A DNA stretch of 7,187 bases from CAZYZQ01 sp964652075 (GCA_964652075.1 CAZYZQ010000099.1:1-7187), one strand, 5' to 3'. Shown: positions 1-5,631, counted from the stretch's first letter. Numbers and translations are program-made. The notes: a model not told the origin generated them from the sequence alone.

Positions 1-918
1 CGCGGCGGCTGGGGCAACCGCCACTTCGCCACGCCGACGCGGCAGGTGCCGCGCTTTGCCAAGGCCGGCCTGCCGGGCGAGAGCCACGAGGTCATTTTGG
101 AGCTGAAGCTGCTGGCGGACGTCGGTCTGGTCGGCTTCCCGAATGTGGGTAAGTCGACGCTGCTGTCCGTCACGTCGAACGCACATCCGAAGATTGCAAA
201 TTATCACTTTACGACGCTGTTCCCGAATCTCGGCGTGATCTACGTCGACGAGGGCACGTCCTTCGTCATGGCGGACATTCCGGGCATCATCGAGGGCGCG
301 GCGGAGGGCGCGGGGCTTGGACACGACTTCCTGCGCCACATCGACCGCTGCCGGTTGATGGTGCATATCGTGGACGTCTCCGGTTCAGAGGGGCGCGACC
401 CGGTCGAGGACTTTGACAAGATTCAGGACGAGCTGCGCCGCTACAGCCCGGAGCTGGCCGCGCGGCCGATGCTGGTCGCCGCCAATAAGTGCGACCTGCT
501 GCCGCCGGACGCGGACAACCTTGCGCGCCTGCGCGCACATGTTGAAAAGGCGGGGCTGGAGCTTCTGGAGATCTCCGCCGCAACGCACGCGGGTACGCGC
601 GAGCTGGTCGGACGCATCGCCGCACGGCTGCGCGAGCTGCCGCCCGTCACGGTCTATGAGCCGGAGTACGTCAAGCCGCTGGCCAAGGCCGGAAAGCTCG
701 ACGAGCTGACAATCGAGCACTACGACGACGTGTGGACGATCGACGGCCCGTGGCTCCAGCGCCTGTGCATGGAGGTCAACTTCAAGGAGTACGAGCAGCG
801 CGTCTACTTTGACCAGCAGCTTCGGCGTGCCGGCCTGTTCGACCGGCTCGAGGAGCTGGGTATTCAGGAGGGAGACACCGTCAGCCTGTACGATCAGGAA
901 TTCACCTACGAGAAGTAA
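1..918 (+). CDS. obgE: GTPase Obg/CgtA, 3' part (5' end outside window)
   Basis: Obg is a ribosome-associated GTPase that acts in 50S subunit maturation and stress control. The frame is open from base 1, so the true start lies upstream; the GTG at 46 is internal. The 305 visible residues begin in the end of the glycine-rich Obg fold (RGGWGN, then FATPTRQVPRFA). The G domain follows, with the P-loop GFPNVGKST at about residues 45-53, a TT pair of switch I near 71-72, DIPG at 92-95, NKCD at 162-165 and SAA at 192-194. The C-terminal OCT domain covers roughly 220-305. Full-length family members have about 430 residues, so about 120 are missing. All GTP-binding motifs look intact. The stop is followed by an A-tract and a GC hairpin. 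In Firmicutes the gene often follows rplU-rpmA, which cannot be tested here. Identification is very secure. Confidence 0.97.
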   Translation, partial: RGGWGNRHFATPTRQVPRFAKAGLPGESHEVILELKLLADVGLVGFPNVGKSTLLSVTSNAHPKIANYHFTTLFPNLGVIYVDEGTSFVMADIPGIIEGAAEGAGLGHDFLRHIDRCRLMVHIVDVSGSEGRDPVEDFDKIQDELRRYSPELAARPMLVAANKCDLLPPDADNLARLRAHVEKAGLELLEISAATHAGTRELVGRIAARLRELPPVTVYEPEYVKPLAKAGKLDELTIEHYDDVWTIDGPWLQRLCMEVNFKEYEQRVYFDQQLRRAGLFDRLEELGIQEGDTVSLYDQEFTYEK

Positions 919-952
919 AAACAAGCCCGGCGCGCTGACCCGCGCGCCGGGC
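917..952 (-). terminator. GC hairpin after obgE, T-tract on minus strand
   Basis: A perfect 10-base stem (925-934 with 943-952) can extend by one C-G pair and leave a short loop. On the plus strand it is followed by ATCTGTAC, with no T-run. On the minus strand it is followed directly by TTGTTTTTA (924-916). As an intrinsic terminator it therefore works better for leftward transcripts, although no minus-strand gene is seen to its right before 4819. It may also stabilise the obgE mRNA 3' end. Confidence 0.5.
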
Positions 953-970
953 ATCTGTACAGCGTACGCA

Positions 971-1004
971 ACAAGGCCGCGCACGGGGGAGTGCGCGGCC
1001 TTGT
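971..1004. repeat. Perfect 14-bp inverted repeat
   Basis: ACAAGGCCGCGCAC (971-984) pairs perfectly with 991-1004 around a six-base GGGGGA loop. It is a very stable hairpin, but neither side carries the T-run of a classical intrinsic terminator. It lies 18 bases after the first hairpin, so it could be a transcript 3'-end protector, a Rho-independent terminator of relaxed type, or a copy of an intergenic repeat. Confidence 0.6.
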
Positions 1005-1009
1005 CACAT

Positions 1010-1055
1010 AAAAAAGAAAAGAGAGAGAAAGAGAGAAAAATGAAAAAGAGAGGAG
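1010..1055 (+). repeat. Polypurine (GA-rich) tract
   Basis: Of 46 bases, 45 are purines; the only exception is the T at 1041. The inner part, 1022-1036, is a perfect 15-base mirror repeat (AGAGAGA-A-AGAGAGA). Such tracts can form triplex (H-DNA) structures in principle, but this one is short. It also resembles a run of overlapping weak Shine-Dalgarno sites before the six-codon ATG frame at 1040. Confidence 0.6.
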
Positions 1056-1120
1056 TGTAGCGAAGCGGCGGCCGTTGGCCATTTGCAGCTTCTGCCGCAA
1101 CATCGGCCGTCCTCTTTTCT
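1043..1120. other. Unexplained structured GC block flanked by AAAAGAG/CTCTTTT
   Basis: Several stems compete here: GGCC-GTT-GGCC (1070-1080), GCAG-CTT-CTGC (1085-1095 region), GCGGC (1065-1069) with GCCGC (1094-1098), two self-complementary CGGCCG copies (about 1069-1074 and 1104-1109), and outer purine/pyrimidine arms near 1044-1053 and 1111-1118. No RNA family is recognised. On the minus strand the block is followed by a long pyrimidine run. It could be a small RNA, a leader or a repeat; this is inference only. Confidence 0.25.
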
Positions 1121-1185
1121 ACGATTTAAGCTTACCAGACGCATATGAACAGACAGTGAACGGACTCTGAAGAAAATAAAAAGTT

Positions 1186-1214
1186 TTGCAATCCGCCAGG
1201 AAATCTGCTACGAT
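1186..1214 (+). promoter_or_regulatory. Sigma-A-type promoter of the DUF6506 gene
   Basis: The -35 box is TTGCAA (1186-1191). A 17-base spacer leads to the -10 box TACGAT (1209-1214). TGC directly before the -10 forms an extended -10 element. Transcription would start near 1221, giving a leader of about 47 bases with an AAAGGAG site at 1251-1257. Confidence 0.65.
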
Positions 1215-1267
1215 ACCGCTTAGACCCGGCACAGAGCCGGAATTTTCAGAAAAGGAGCAAACACAGA

Positions 1268-1573
1268 ATGAAATTTGAATGCGCATTTCTCTACGTCGCG
1301 GACGGCTGCCATGCCGAGACCGACCACGCCCGCATCGAGGGCGGCATCAATATGAACGTTGTCGGCGTATCGACCTACACAGAGGCGGAGGAGGCGGCGA
1401 AAAAGCTCGTCGCGCAGGGCTGCACGGCTATCGAGCTGTGCGCGGGCTTCGGCAACGAGGGCATCGCCCGCATCCAGCGCGCGGTTGGCCCGGACATCGC
1501 GGTCGGCGCGGTCAAGTTCAGCTTCCATCCGGCCTTCGGCTTCAAGACCGGCGATGAGCTGTTCGGTAACTGA
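1268..1573 (+). CDS. Small DUF6506-like protein
   Basis: This gene encodes a 101-residue soluble protein with no signal peptide or membrane segment. The start is set by AAAGGAG at 1251-1257, ten bases before the ATG. The sequence resembles the uncharacterised DUF6506 family: an N-terminal beta strand (KFECAFLYVA), an acidic helix TEAEEAAKKLVAQG at about 39-52, the segment AIELCAGFGNEG at about 54-65, a helix with IARIQRAVG, and a strand ending in VGAVKFSFHP at about 78-87. The alternating strand-helix pattern suggests a small alpha/beta fold, and the glycine-rich GFGNEG stretch may bind a phosphate or cofactor, which is speculation. No function is known to me. It is a single-gene unit with its own promoter and two terminators. 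The family assignment is from memory of the motif pattern. Confidence 0.8.
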   Translation: MKFECAFLYVADGCHAETDHARIEGGINMNVVGVSTYTEAEEAAKKLVAQGCTAIELCAGFGNEGIARIQRAVGPDIAVGAVKFSFHPAFGFKTGDELFGN

Positions 1574-1590
1574 GCTTTTTCTCAGTTTTT
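1568..1590 (+). terminator. Terminator overlapping the DUF6506 stop codon
   Basis: AACTGAG (1568-1574) pairs with CTCAGTT (1581-1587) around a CTTTTT loop, with T-run 1586-1590. The TGA stop codon (1571-1573) lies inside the left arm, so a terminating ribosome could mask the hairpin. It is weak in GC, and a stronger terminator follows. Confidence 0.5.
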
Positions 1591-1628
1591 GCGTATTTTT
1601 GAAAAGAAGCGCTGCAAGTTGCGCCCCT

Positions 1629-1664
1629 GCCGACCGTCACGCGAGCCGTGCGGTCGGCTTTTTT
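1629..1664 (+). terminator. Intrinsic terminator after the DUF6506 gene
   Basis: GCCGACCG (1629-1636) pairs with CGGTCGGC (1651-1658), and an inner CAC/GTG pairing follows a bulged T. Six Ts (1659-1664) follow the stem. This is a typical strong Rho-independent terminator and the second of a tandem pair. Confidence 0.85.
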
Positions 1665-1906
1665 GTCATGAAACGCCCAAAAAGAAAAACGCAGTTTTTT
1701 TCCAGCATGTTTTGAAAAAAACCGGGAAAAATGAGATTATCCGCGATTTTTTCAATCTTTCTGCTGCAATTTCATAATTTCGGCCTGCAAAAGCCGCGGC
1801 TTTTTCAAAATCCACACTGCATGAAAACCGATCAAACGGGTTCAACTTGAAACAGAATAACCAGAAAATTGCGGAAAAGCACTCTAAAAAATGGGAATTT
1901 CACGGA

Positions 1907-1942
1907 TTGCAAACGGGCGCGATTTGTGGTATATGTTATATT
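1907..1942 (+). promoter_or_regulatory. Promoter region of hppA
   Basis: Two overlapping possibilities exist. One is TTGCAA (1907-1912) with a 17-base spacer to TATATG (1930-1935). The other is an extended -10, TG-T-TATATT (1934-1942), matching five of six -10 bases but with no good -35. The second would start transcription near 1949 and give a leader of about 50 bases. Confidence 0.55.
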
Positions 1943-1983
1943 GCGTTGGGATTGGTTCCACCGATCCGCGCAAAAAATACAAT

Positions 1984-1989
1984 AAGGAG
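1984..1989 (+). promoter_or_regulatory. Ribosome binding site that sets the hppA start
   Basis: AAGGAG lies ten bases before the ATG at 2000. The frame is open further upstream to 1847, but that extension crosses the promoter and would add 51 hydrophilic residues not found in the family, so the start at 2000 is chosen. Confidence 0.85.
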
Positions 1990-1999
1990 AGAAAACCCA

Positions 2000-4189
2000 A
2001 TGAATTCCGTCATCATCCTCATTGCAATGTTCGTTGCTGTGCTCGGTCTGGCGTATGCGGCGTTCAACTTCTTCGGCGTGAAGAAGCTGGACGAGGGTAC
2101 GGAACGCATGTCGAAAATTGCCGGCGCGATCCGGGTCGGCGCAAATGCGTTCATCGACTACGAGTACAAAATGCTGGCGATTGTCGTGGTCATCGTCGCG
2201 ATTGTCTTCGCGCTTCTGGTGTCCTGGCAGACCGCCGTGTGCTTCCTGCTCGGCGCGGTGATGAGCGCTTCCGCCGGCTTTGTCGGCATGAAGATCGCCA
2301 CCTACGCCAATGTCCGCGTGGCCAACACAGCCCGTACCACCAAGAACATCGGTTCTACGCTGAAGGTTGCCTTCAAGGGCGGCTCCGTCATGGGCATCTG
2401 CGTCGGCTGCTGCGGCATGGTTGGCCTGTGCCTTGTGTACCTGATCTTCGGTCTCGGCCTCGGCATGATGGAGTCCTCCGCCGACGGTGCGGTCACCTCC
2501 GGCCTGCTGAAGATTTCCATCATCCCGTTCACGATGTGCCTGTCCGGCTATGCGCTCGGCTGCTCCATTGTGGCCATGTTCAACCGTGTCGGCGGCGGTA
2601 TCTACACCAAGGCTGCCGATATGGGTGCTGACCTCGTCGGCAAGACCGAGGCCAACATCCCCGAAGACGACCCCCGCAACCCCGCTACCATCGCCGATAA
2701 CGTCGGCGACAACGTCGGTGACGTCGCGGGCCTCGGCTCCGACCTGCTCGAGTCCTACATCGGCGCCATCACTGCGACGATGATGCTCGGCGTCCATGTG
2801 TTCCTCTCCTCCAACGCAAACGGTCTCGGCATCGGCACGGAGATGCTCTCCCGCCTGATGCTCTTCCCGATGCTCTTCGCCGCCGGCGGCATCCTGAGCT
2901 GCCTGATCGGCATTGCGTCCCTGCTGATGAAAAAGGACTGCAAGGACCCGCACAAGTCCCTGAACTTCGCGACCTACGTCTCCGCAATCCTGACCATGGT
3001 CATCGGCCTCGGCGTGACGTTCTTCATGTTCAGAGGCCAGACCGCTGATATCCTGAAGAACGCGGGCTTCAAGGTCGGCATTGTCTCTCCGTGGATCGGC
3101 GCGGCCATCGGTATCATCGCCGGTATCATCATCGGCGCGATTGCCGAGTTCTACACCAGCTATGACTACAACCCCACCAAGAAGATCTCCAACTCCGCCA
3201 AGGAGGGCTCCGCGCTGGTGATCACCGAGGGCATGGCCGTCGGTATGATCTCCTGCATGGCGCCGGTTATCGTGCTCGGCCTGAGCCTTGTCATCGCCTA
3301 CTACACCGCCGGTATCTACGGCGTTGCCATGGCGGGCGTCGGTATGCTGAGCTTCGTCTGCGTCACGGTTTCCGTCGACACCTACGGCCCGATCTCCGAC
3401 AACTCCGGCGGTATCGCCGAGATGTCCTTCCTGGAGCCGGAGGTTCGTGAGATTACCGACCAGCTCGACGCTGTCGGCAACACCACCGCCGCAATCGGCA
3501 AGGGCTTTGCCATTGGCTCCGCGACGTTCGCCGCGCTGTCCATGATCATCTCCTACCTGTACACCTTCAACGACATCGGCGCGGACGTTGTCTTCAACAT
3601 GGTCAACCCGCTCTGCCTGGCCGGCGTTATCATCGGCGCGGCGCTGCCGTTCCTGTTCTCCGGCATGCTGATCGAGGCCGTTGCGAAGGCCGCCCGTAAG
3701 ATGGTTGACGAGGTTCGCCGCCAGTTCAAGGCTGACCCGGGCATCCTCGAGGGTACCTCCGATCCGGACTACAAGACCTGCATCACGATCTCCTCGCAGG
3801 GCGCTCTGAAGGAAATGAAGGTTCCCTGCATTCTCGCCATCGTCTTCCCGCTGCTGACCGGCTTCATCTTCGGGCCGAACTTCACCGGCGGCATCCTGCT
3901 CGGCGCGACCCTGTCCGCCATCATGCTGGCGATCTTCACCGGCAACGCAGGCGGCGCATGGGACAACGCCAAGAAGTTCATCGAGATTGGCGGCGTTGAG
4001 GGCGCTTCCAAGGGTACCGAGGCCCATGCGGCTGCGGTTGTCGGCGATACCGTCGGCGACCCGCTGAAGGACACCGTCGGCCCGTCCCTCGACATCCTCA
4101 TCAAGATCATGTCCACGGTCTCTCTCGTTGCAGTCGGCATCTTTGCCAAGTACAACGTCTTTGACTGGATCATCGGTCTGATCAAGTAA
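2000..4189 (+). CDS. hppA: K+-dependent membrane-bound ion-pumping pyrophosphatase
   Basis: This integral membrane protein hydrolyses pyrophosphate to two phosphates and uses the energy to pump H+ and/or Na+ out of the cytoplasm. It has 729 residues, with about 16 membrane helices expected for the family, the first at about 4-26. Substrate and Mg2+ motifs are DMGADLVGKTE (207-217), EDDPRNPATIADNVGDNVGD (222-241) and GDTVGDPLKDT (682-692, with K690). Residues GNTTAAIGKG (493-502) carry Ala497 where K+-independent enzymes have Lys, which marks a K+-dependent enzyme. In the ion-gate helix, DLLES has Asp248 and Glu251, the glutamate position typical of Na+ pumps, while plant-type H+ pumps carry it four residues later. 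Na+ pumping is thus plausible, but dual Na+/H+ and some K+-dependent H+ lineages share this residue. The gene is a single unit with its own promoter and a strong terminator. No TTA, CTA or TCA codon occurs, suggesting strong codon selection. Confidence 0.97.
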   Translation: MNSVIILIAMFVAVLGLAYAAFNFFGVKKLDEGTERMSKIAGAIRVGANAFIDYEYKMLAIVVVIVAIVFALLVSWQTAVCFLLGAVMSASAGFVGMKIATYANVRVANTARTTKNIGSTLKVAFKGGSVMGICVGCCGMVGLCLVYLIFGLGLGMMESSADGAVTSGLLKISIIPFTMCLSGYALGCSIVAMFNRVGGGIYTKAADMGADLVGKTEANIPEDDPRNPATIADNVGDNVGDVAGLGSDLLESYIGAITATMMLGVHVFLSSNANGLGIGTEMLSRLMLFPMLFAAGGILSCLIGIASLLMKKDCKDPHKSLNFATYVSAILTMVIGLGVTFFMFRGQTADILKNAGFKVGIVSPWIGAAIGIIAGIIIGAIAEFYTSYDYNPTKKISNSAKEGSALVITEGMAVGMISCMAPVIVLGLSLVIAYYTAGIYGVAMAGVGMLSFVCVTVSVDTYGPISDNSGGIAEMSFLEPEVREITDQLDAVGNTTAAIGKGFAIGSATFAALSMIISYLYTFNDIGADVVFNMVNPLCLAGVIIGAALPFLFSGMLIEAVAKAARKMVDEVRRQFKADPGILEGTSDPDYKTCITISSQGALKEMKVPCILAIVFPLLTGFIFGPNFTGGILLGATLSAIMLAIFTGNAGGAWDNAKKFIEIGGVEGASKGTEAHAAAVVGDTVGDPLKDTVGPSLDILIKIMSTVSLVAVGIFAKYNVFDWIIGLIK

Positions 4190-4202
4190 AAACGCGACAC
4201 AC

Positions 4203-4241
4203 AACACGGCGCAGCCAAATCGGCTGTGCCGTGTTTTTTTT
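4203..4241 (+). terminator. Intrinsic terminator of hppA
   Basis: AACACGGC (4203-4210) pairs with GCCGTGTT (4228-4235), and CAGCC (4212-4216) pairs with GGCTG (4222-4226). They are joined by a G-T wobble, giving a 14-pair stem with loop AAATC. The T-run spans 4234-4241. This is a strong terminator. Confidence 0.92.
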
Positions 4242-4264
4242 GGGACAATTTTGGTTATCATGGA

Positions 4265-4294
4265 TTGACATGAATTGGATGACAGATGTATAAA
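4265..4294 (+). promoter_or_regulatory. Near-consensus promoter of the lipoprotein gene
   Basis: A perfect TTGACA (4265-4270) is followed after 18 bases by TATAAA (4289-4294), itself preceded by TG. Transcription would begin near 4301. The upstream in-frame ATG at 4286 lies within the promoter, so it cannot be the normal start. Confidence 0.8.
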
Positions 4295-4321
4295 GATATT
4301 ACAAGAGTTTTCCAAAAACGG

Positions 4322-4330
4322 GGAGGGGAG
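4322..4330 (+). promoter_or_regulatory. Ribosome binding site that sets the lipoprotein start
   Basis: GGAGGGGAG lies directly before AAT-ATG. Its GGAGG core (4322-4326) is seven bases from the ATG at 4334. Together with the promoter position this selects 4334 over the ATG at 4286. Confidence 0.8.
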
Positions 4331-4333
4331 AAT

Positions 4334-4771
4334 ATGAAACACGTTTTGCGTATCGTCGAACTGACCGCCCTGCTTCTCTATGCGCTTACCGCCTGCGCGA
4401 AGCCACTGCCGACAGAGGAGATATTCGGGGACGACGGTGTCACACTCTCTGACTATGCCGTCATGACATTGGTTAGTTTTGAGGGTGTCCTGCCGTCTTT
4501 GGAAGAGACGTATCAAAGAGAGTTTCTTTTGGACTTCACGTCAGTGGTTTGTGACGATGAGCGGTTTTTCCGGAATACAACCGGGAAAAGAAAGAATCTT
4601 GTCCTCGCGCCCGACACAAAGTACGAGATTACCTTCGAGTTCTACAGCGAAGCCTTCTCCGAAACGGTCGGCCCGCGGCTGCTGGGGACGCAGACGTTGC
4701 ATGTCCGCACGTGCTCGCAGGCGGAGCTGGACGCGGCAATGGAGGAGGCGGAGAAGAAGACAGCAGGGTAA
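4334..4771 (+). CDS. Small predicted lipoprotein, unknown function
   Basis: I do not recognise this gene's family. The 145-residue product starts with a lipoprotein signal peptide: Lys2 and Arg6, a hydrophobic core TALLLYAL at about 11-18, and the lipobox L-T-A-C with Cys21 as the lipidated residue. The mature part of about 125 residues is acidic and has alternating polar and hydrophobic stretches (YEITFEFYSEAF at about 95-106, TQTLHVRTC near 115-123), suggesting a small beta-rich domain on the outer face of the membrane. It ends in a charged helix, AELDAAMEEAEKKTAG. It is a single-gene unit with a near-consensus promoter, convergent with the merR-type gene, from which its stop is only 47 bases away. 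Base and codon use is less GC-biased in its first half than in hppA, so it may be an accessory gene. The lipoprotein call is firm, but no function can be given. Confidence 0.8.
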   Translation: MKHVLRIVELTALLLYALTACAKPLPTEEIFGDDGVTLSDYAVMTLVSFEGVLPSLEETYQREFLLDFTSVVCDDERFFRNTTGKRKNLVLAPDTKYEITFEFYSEAFSETVGPRLLGTQTLHVRTCSQAELDAAMEEAEKKTAG

Positions 4772-4808
4772 AAACAAGCGCGGCGGTATGCGATCTCGCA
4801 TACCGCCG
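4772..4808 (-). terminator. Hairpin between convergent genes; terminator of the MerR-type gene
   Basis: CGGCGGTATGCG (4781-4792) pairs perfectly with 4797-4808 around an ATCT loop. On the minus strand the stem is followed by CGC and then TTGTTTTTA, which fits termination of the regulator gene ending at 4819. On the plus strand only scattered Ts follow, so termination of the lipoprotein transcript would be weaker. It is probably shared by both genes. Confidence 0.75.
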
Positions 4809-4818
4809 TAGTCGTAGT

Positions 4819-5562
4819 TTAGTTTCTGCTCTGCCGGGCACAGTAGATGCGGATTGCTGCCGACATCAGTGCTGCGGTGCCGGGATGACCGGCATCGATA
4901 TTTTTTGTGAAGCGGGCGTCGCCGGTGTACATCTCGCCGAGCGAGGCAAGCATTTCACTTGTGCAGGGGTAGTACCAGTGTGTGATATGCGCCTGCCAGT
5001 CCGCGATCAGTGCTTGTACAGCAGGGCAGGCGGGATTTTCCCCGATGTGCGAGGCAAACTGATTTAGAAGGTGTTCATATTCAGACTGTATGGCAAGACG
5101 CTCGTCTGCCGTGCGCGCTGCGTCACGTCGTTGGCTTTCCTGATAGGCAGCCGTCTCGCCCCAGCGCGATTTCGCTTCCTGCGCATAGGCCTCCCGGGCC
5201 TGTACCAGCGCGTCATTCCGGAATGTTTCCAAATGCATTTTTTCATCTCCTTTCAGAAGGTGGTCGACTAAGGCGATGATCCCTTCCAGCCGCTGGCACT
5301 TCTGCTCCAAAAGGGCACGCTGGCGGCGCAGCGCCTGTGTGCGGTCCGGCACGTCGAGCAGCGCGGCGATCTCCCGGAGCGGAAATTCCAGCTCGCGCAG
5401 CAGCAGAATCTCCTGCAACCGGCGCAACTCCGCATCACCGTAAAGACGGTATCCGGAGGCTGTGACCTCAGCCGGATGCAGCAGGCCGAGTTTGTCGTAA
5501 TAACGCAGTGTTTTCGGTGTCACGCCCGCCAGCGCAGCGGCCTCATGGATGGTTATTTTCAT
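4819..5562 (-). CDS. MerR-family regulator with TipAS-like ligand domain
   Basis: This 247-residue cytoplasmic transcription factor resembles TipA, Mta and SkgA, which sense drugs or other ligands and activate promoters with long spacers. The winged helix-turn-helix is at the N-terminus (TIHEAAALAGVTPKTLRYYD, 4-23, with R20-Y21-Y22; then GYRLY at 37-41). A dimerising coiled coil covers roughly 75-110. The TipAS domain covers about 113-247, with SRWGETAAYQES at 132-143 and DWQAHITHWYYPCTSEMLASLGEMY ending at 212, then DARFTKNID to 223. Cysteines lie at 89, 179, 200 and 243. The start at 5562 is chosen because AAGGAG sits nine bases before it; an ATG nine bases upstream has no spacing, and the TTG further out lies in the -35 box. 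The promoter carries a MerR-type operator, so it is probably autoregulated. Its inducer and other targets are not visible. Confidence 0.93.
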   Translation of the reverse strand: MKITIHEAAALAGVTPKTLRYYDKLGLLHPAEVTASGYRLYGDAELRRLQEILLLRELEFPLREIAALLDVPDRTQALRRQRALLEQKCQRLEGIIALVDHLLKGDEKMHLETFRNDALVQAREAYAQEAKSRWGETAAYQESQRRDAARTADERLAIQSEYEHLLNQFASHIGENPACPAVQALIADWQAHITHWYYPCTSEMLASLGEMYTGDARFTKNIDAGHPGTAALMSAAIRIYCARQSRN

Positions 5563-5571
5563 GGAATTCAT

Positions 5572-5577
5572 CTCCTT
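5572..5577 (-). promoter_or_regulatory. Ribosome binding site that sets the MerR-type start
   Basis: On the minus strand AAGGAG is followed by ATGAATTCC and then the ATG at 5562. The nine-base spacing favours the second ATG; the first one directly abuts the site. The predicted transcript start (about 5579) leaves a very short leader that consists almost only of this site. Confidence 0.8.
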
Positions 5578-5585
5578 ACATACGT

Positions 5586-5616
5586 ACCTTACACCATGCC
5601 CTGCGGGCAAAGTCAA
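5586..5616 (-). promoter_or_regulatory. MerR-type operator-promoter with 19-base spacer
   Basis: On the minus strand, TTGACT (5616-5611) and TAAGGT (5591-5586) are separated by 19 bases, the long spacing typical of MerR-activated promoters. A dyad fills the spacer: TGCCC-GCA-GGGCA (5597-5609), extended by AC/GT pairs to 5593-5613. The regulator it precedes would bind here and untwist the promoter when bound to its ligand. Confidence 0.85.
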
Positions 5617-5631
5617 GCCCCAAAAGCAAAT

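Larger units (their letters stand above)
919..1267. other. Intergenic region obgE to DUF6506 gene
   Basis: This 349-base gap holds, in order, two perfect GC-rich palindromes (925-952 and 971-1004), a polypurine tract (1010-1055), a block able to form several competing GC stems (about 1043-1120), an AT-rich stretch, and the promoter and ribosome binding site of the next gene. I found no convincing protein gene. Open frames crossing it are extensions or shadows of obgE, apart from a six-codon ATG frame at 1040-1060. Confidence 0.7.
1574..1999. other. Intergenic region DUF6506 gene to hppA
   Basis: This 426-base gap holds tandem terminators, then an AT-rich stretch (about 1670-1905), a perfect 16-base palindrome AAAAGCCGCGGCTTTT (1789-1804), and the promoter, leader and ribosome binding site of hppA. 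A weak TTGAAA/GATTAT promoter-like pair lies at 1712-1740. No credible protein gene is seen; a short frame at 1589-1777 runs through the terminator. The palindrome, with its extra T at 1805, could be a weak bidirectional terminator. Confidence 0.65.

Noticed and set aside
385..984. 199-residue minus-strand open frame opposite obgE
   Set aside because: It is a shadow of the GC-rich obgE codons and crosses both hairpins after the gene; there is no ribosome site or family match.
1712..1740. TTGAAA/GATTAT promoter-like pair in the AT-rich gap
   Set aside because: The -10 match is poor (four of six) and AT-rich sequence produces such pairs by chance; a better promoter lies closer to hppA.
1589..1777. 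Short plus-strand open frame after the DUF6506 gene
   Set aside because: It runs straight through the strong terminator at 1629-1664 and has no ribosome binding site or recognisable content.
1847..1999. Upstream extension of hppA by 51 residues
   Set aside because: It crosses the promoter, is hydrophilic and unlike family N-termini, and a good ribosome binding site marks the ATG at 2000.
4286..4333. Earlier ATG for the lipoprotein
   Set aside because: The codon lies next to and inside the -10 region of a near-consensus promoter, and starting there would spoil the signal peptide layout.
1832..4516. 894-residue open frame on the minus strand opposite hppA
   Set aside because: It runs in exact codon register with hppA and is open because hppA lacks TTA, CTA and TCA codons. 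The product is rich in Asp, Gly, His and Arg with no recognisable domain, and it crosses the hppA terminator and the lipoprotein promoter.
5563..5616. Longer N-terminus for the MerR-type regulator
   Set aside because: The first codon would be the TTG of the -35 box, and the added residues are encoded by the operator itself.
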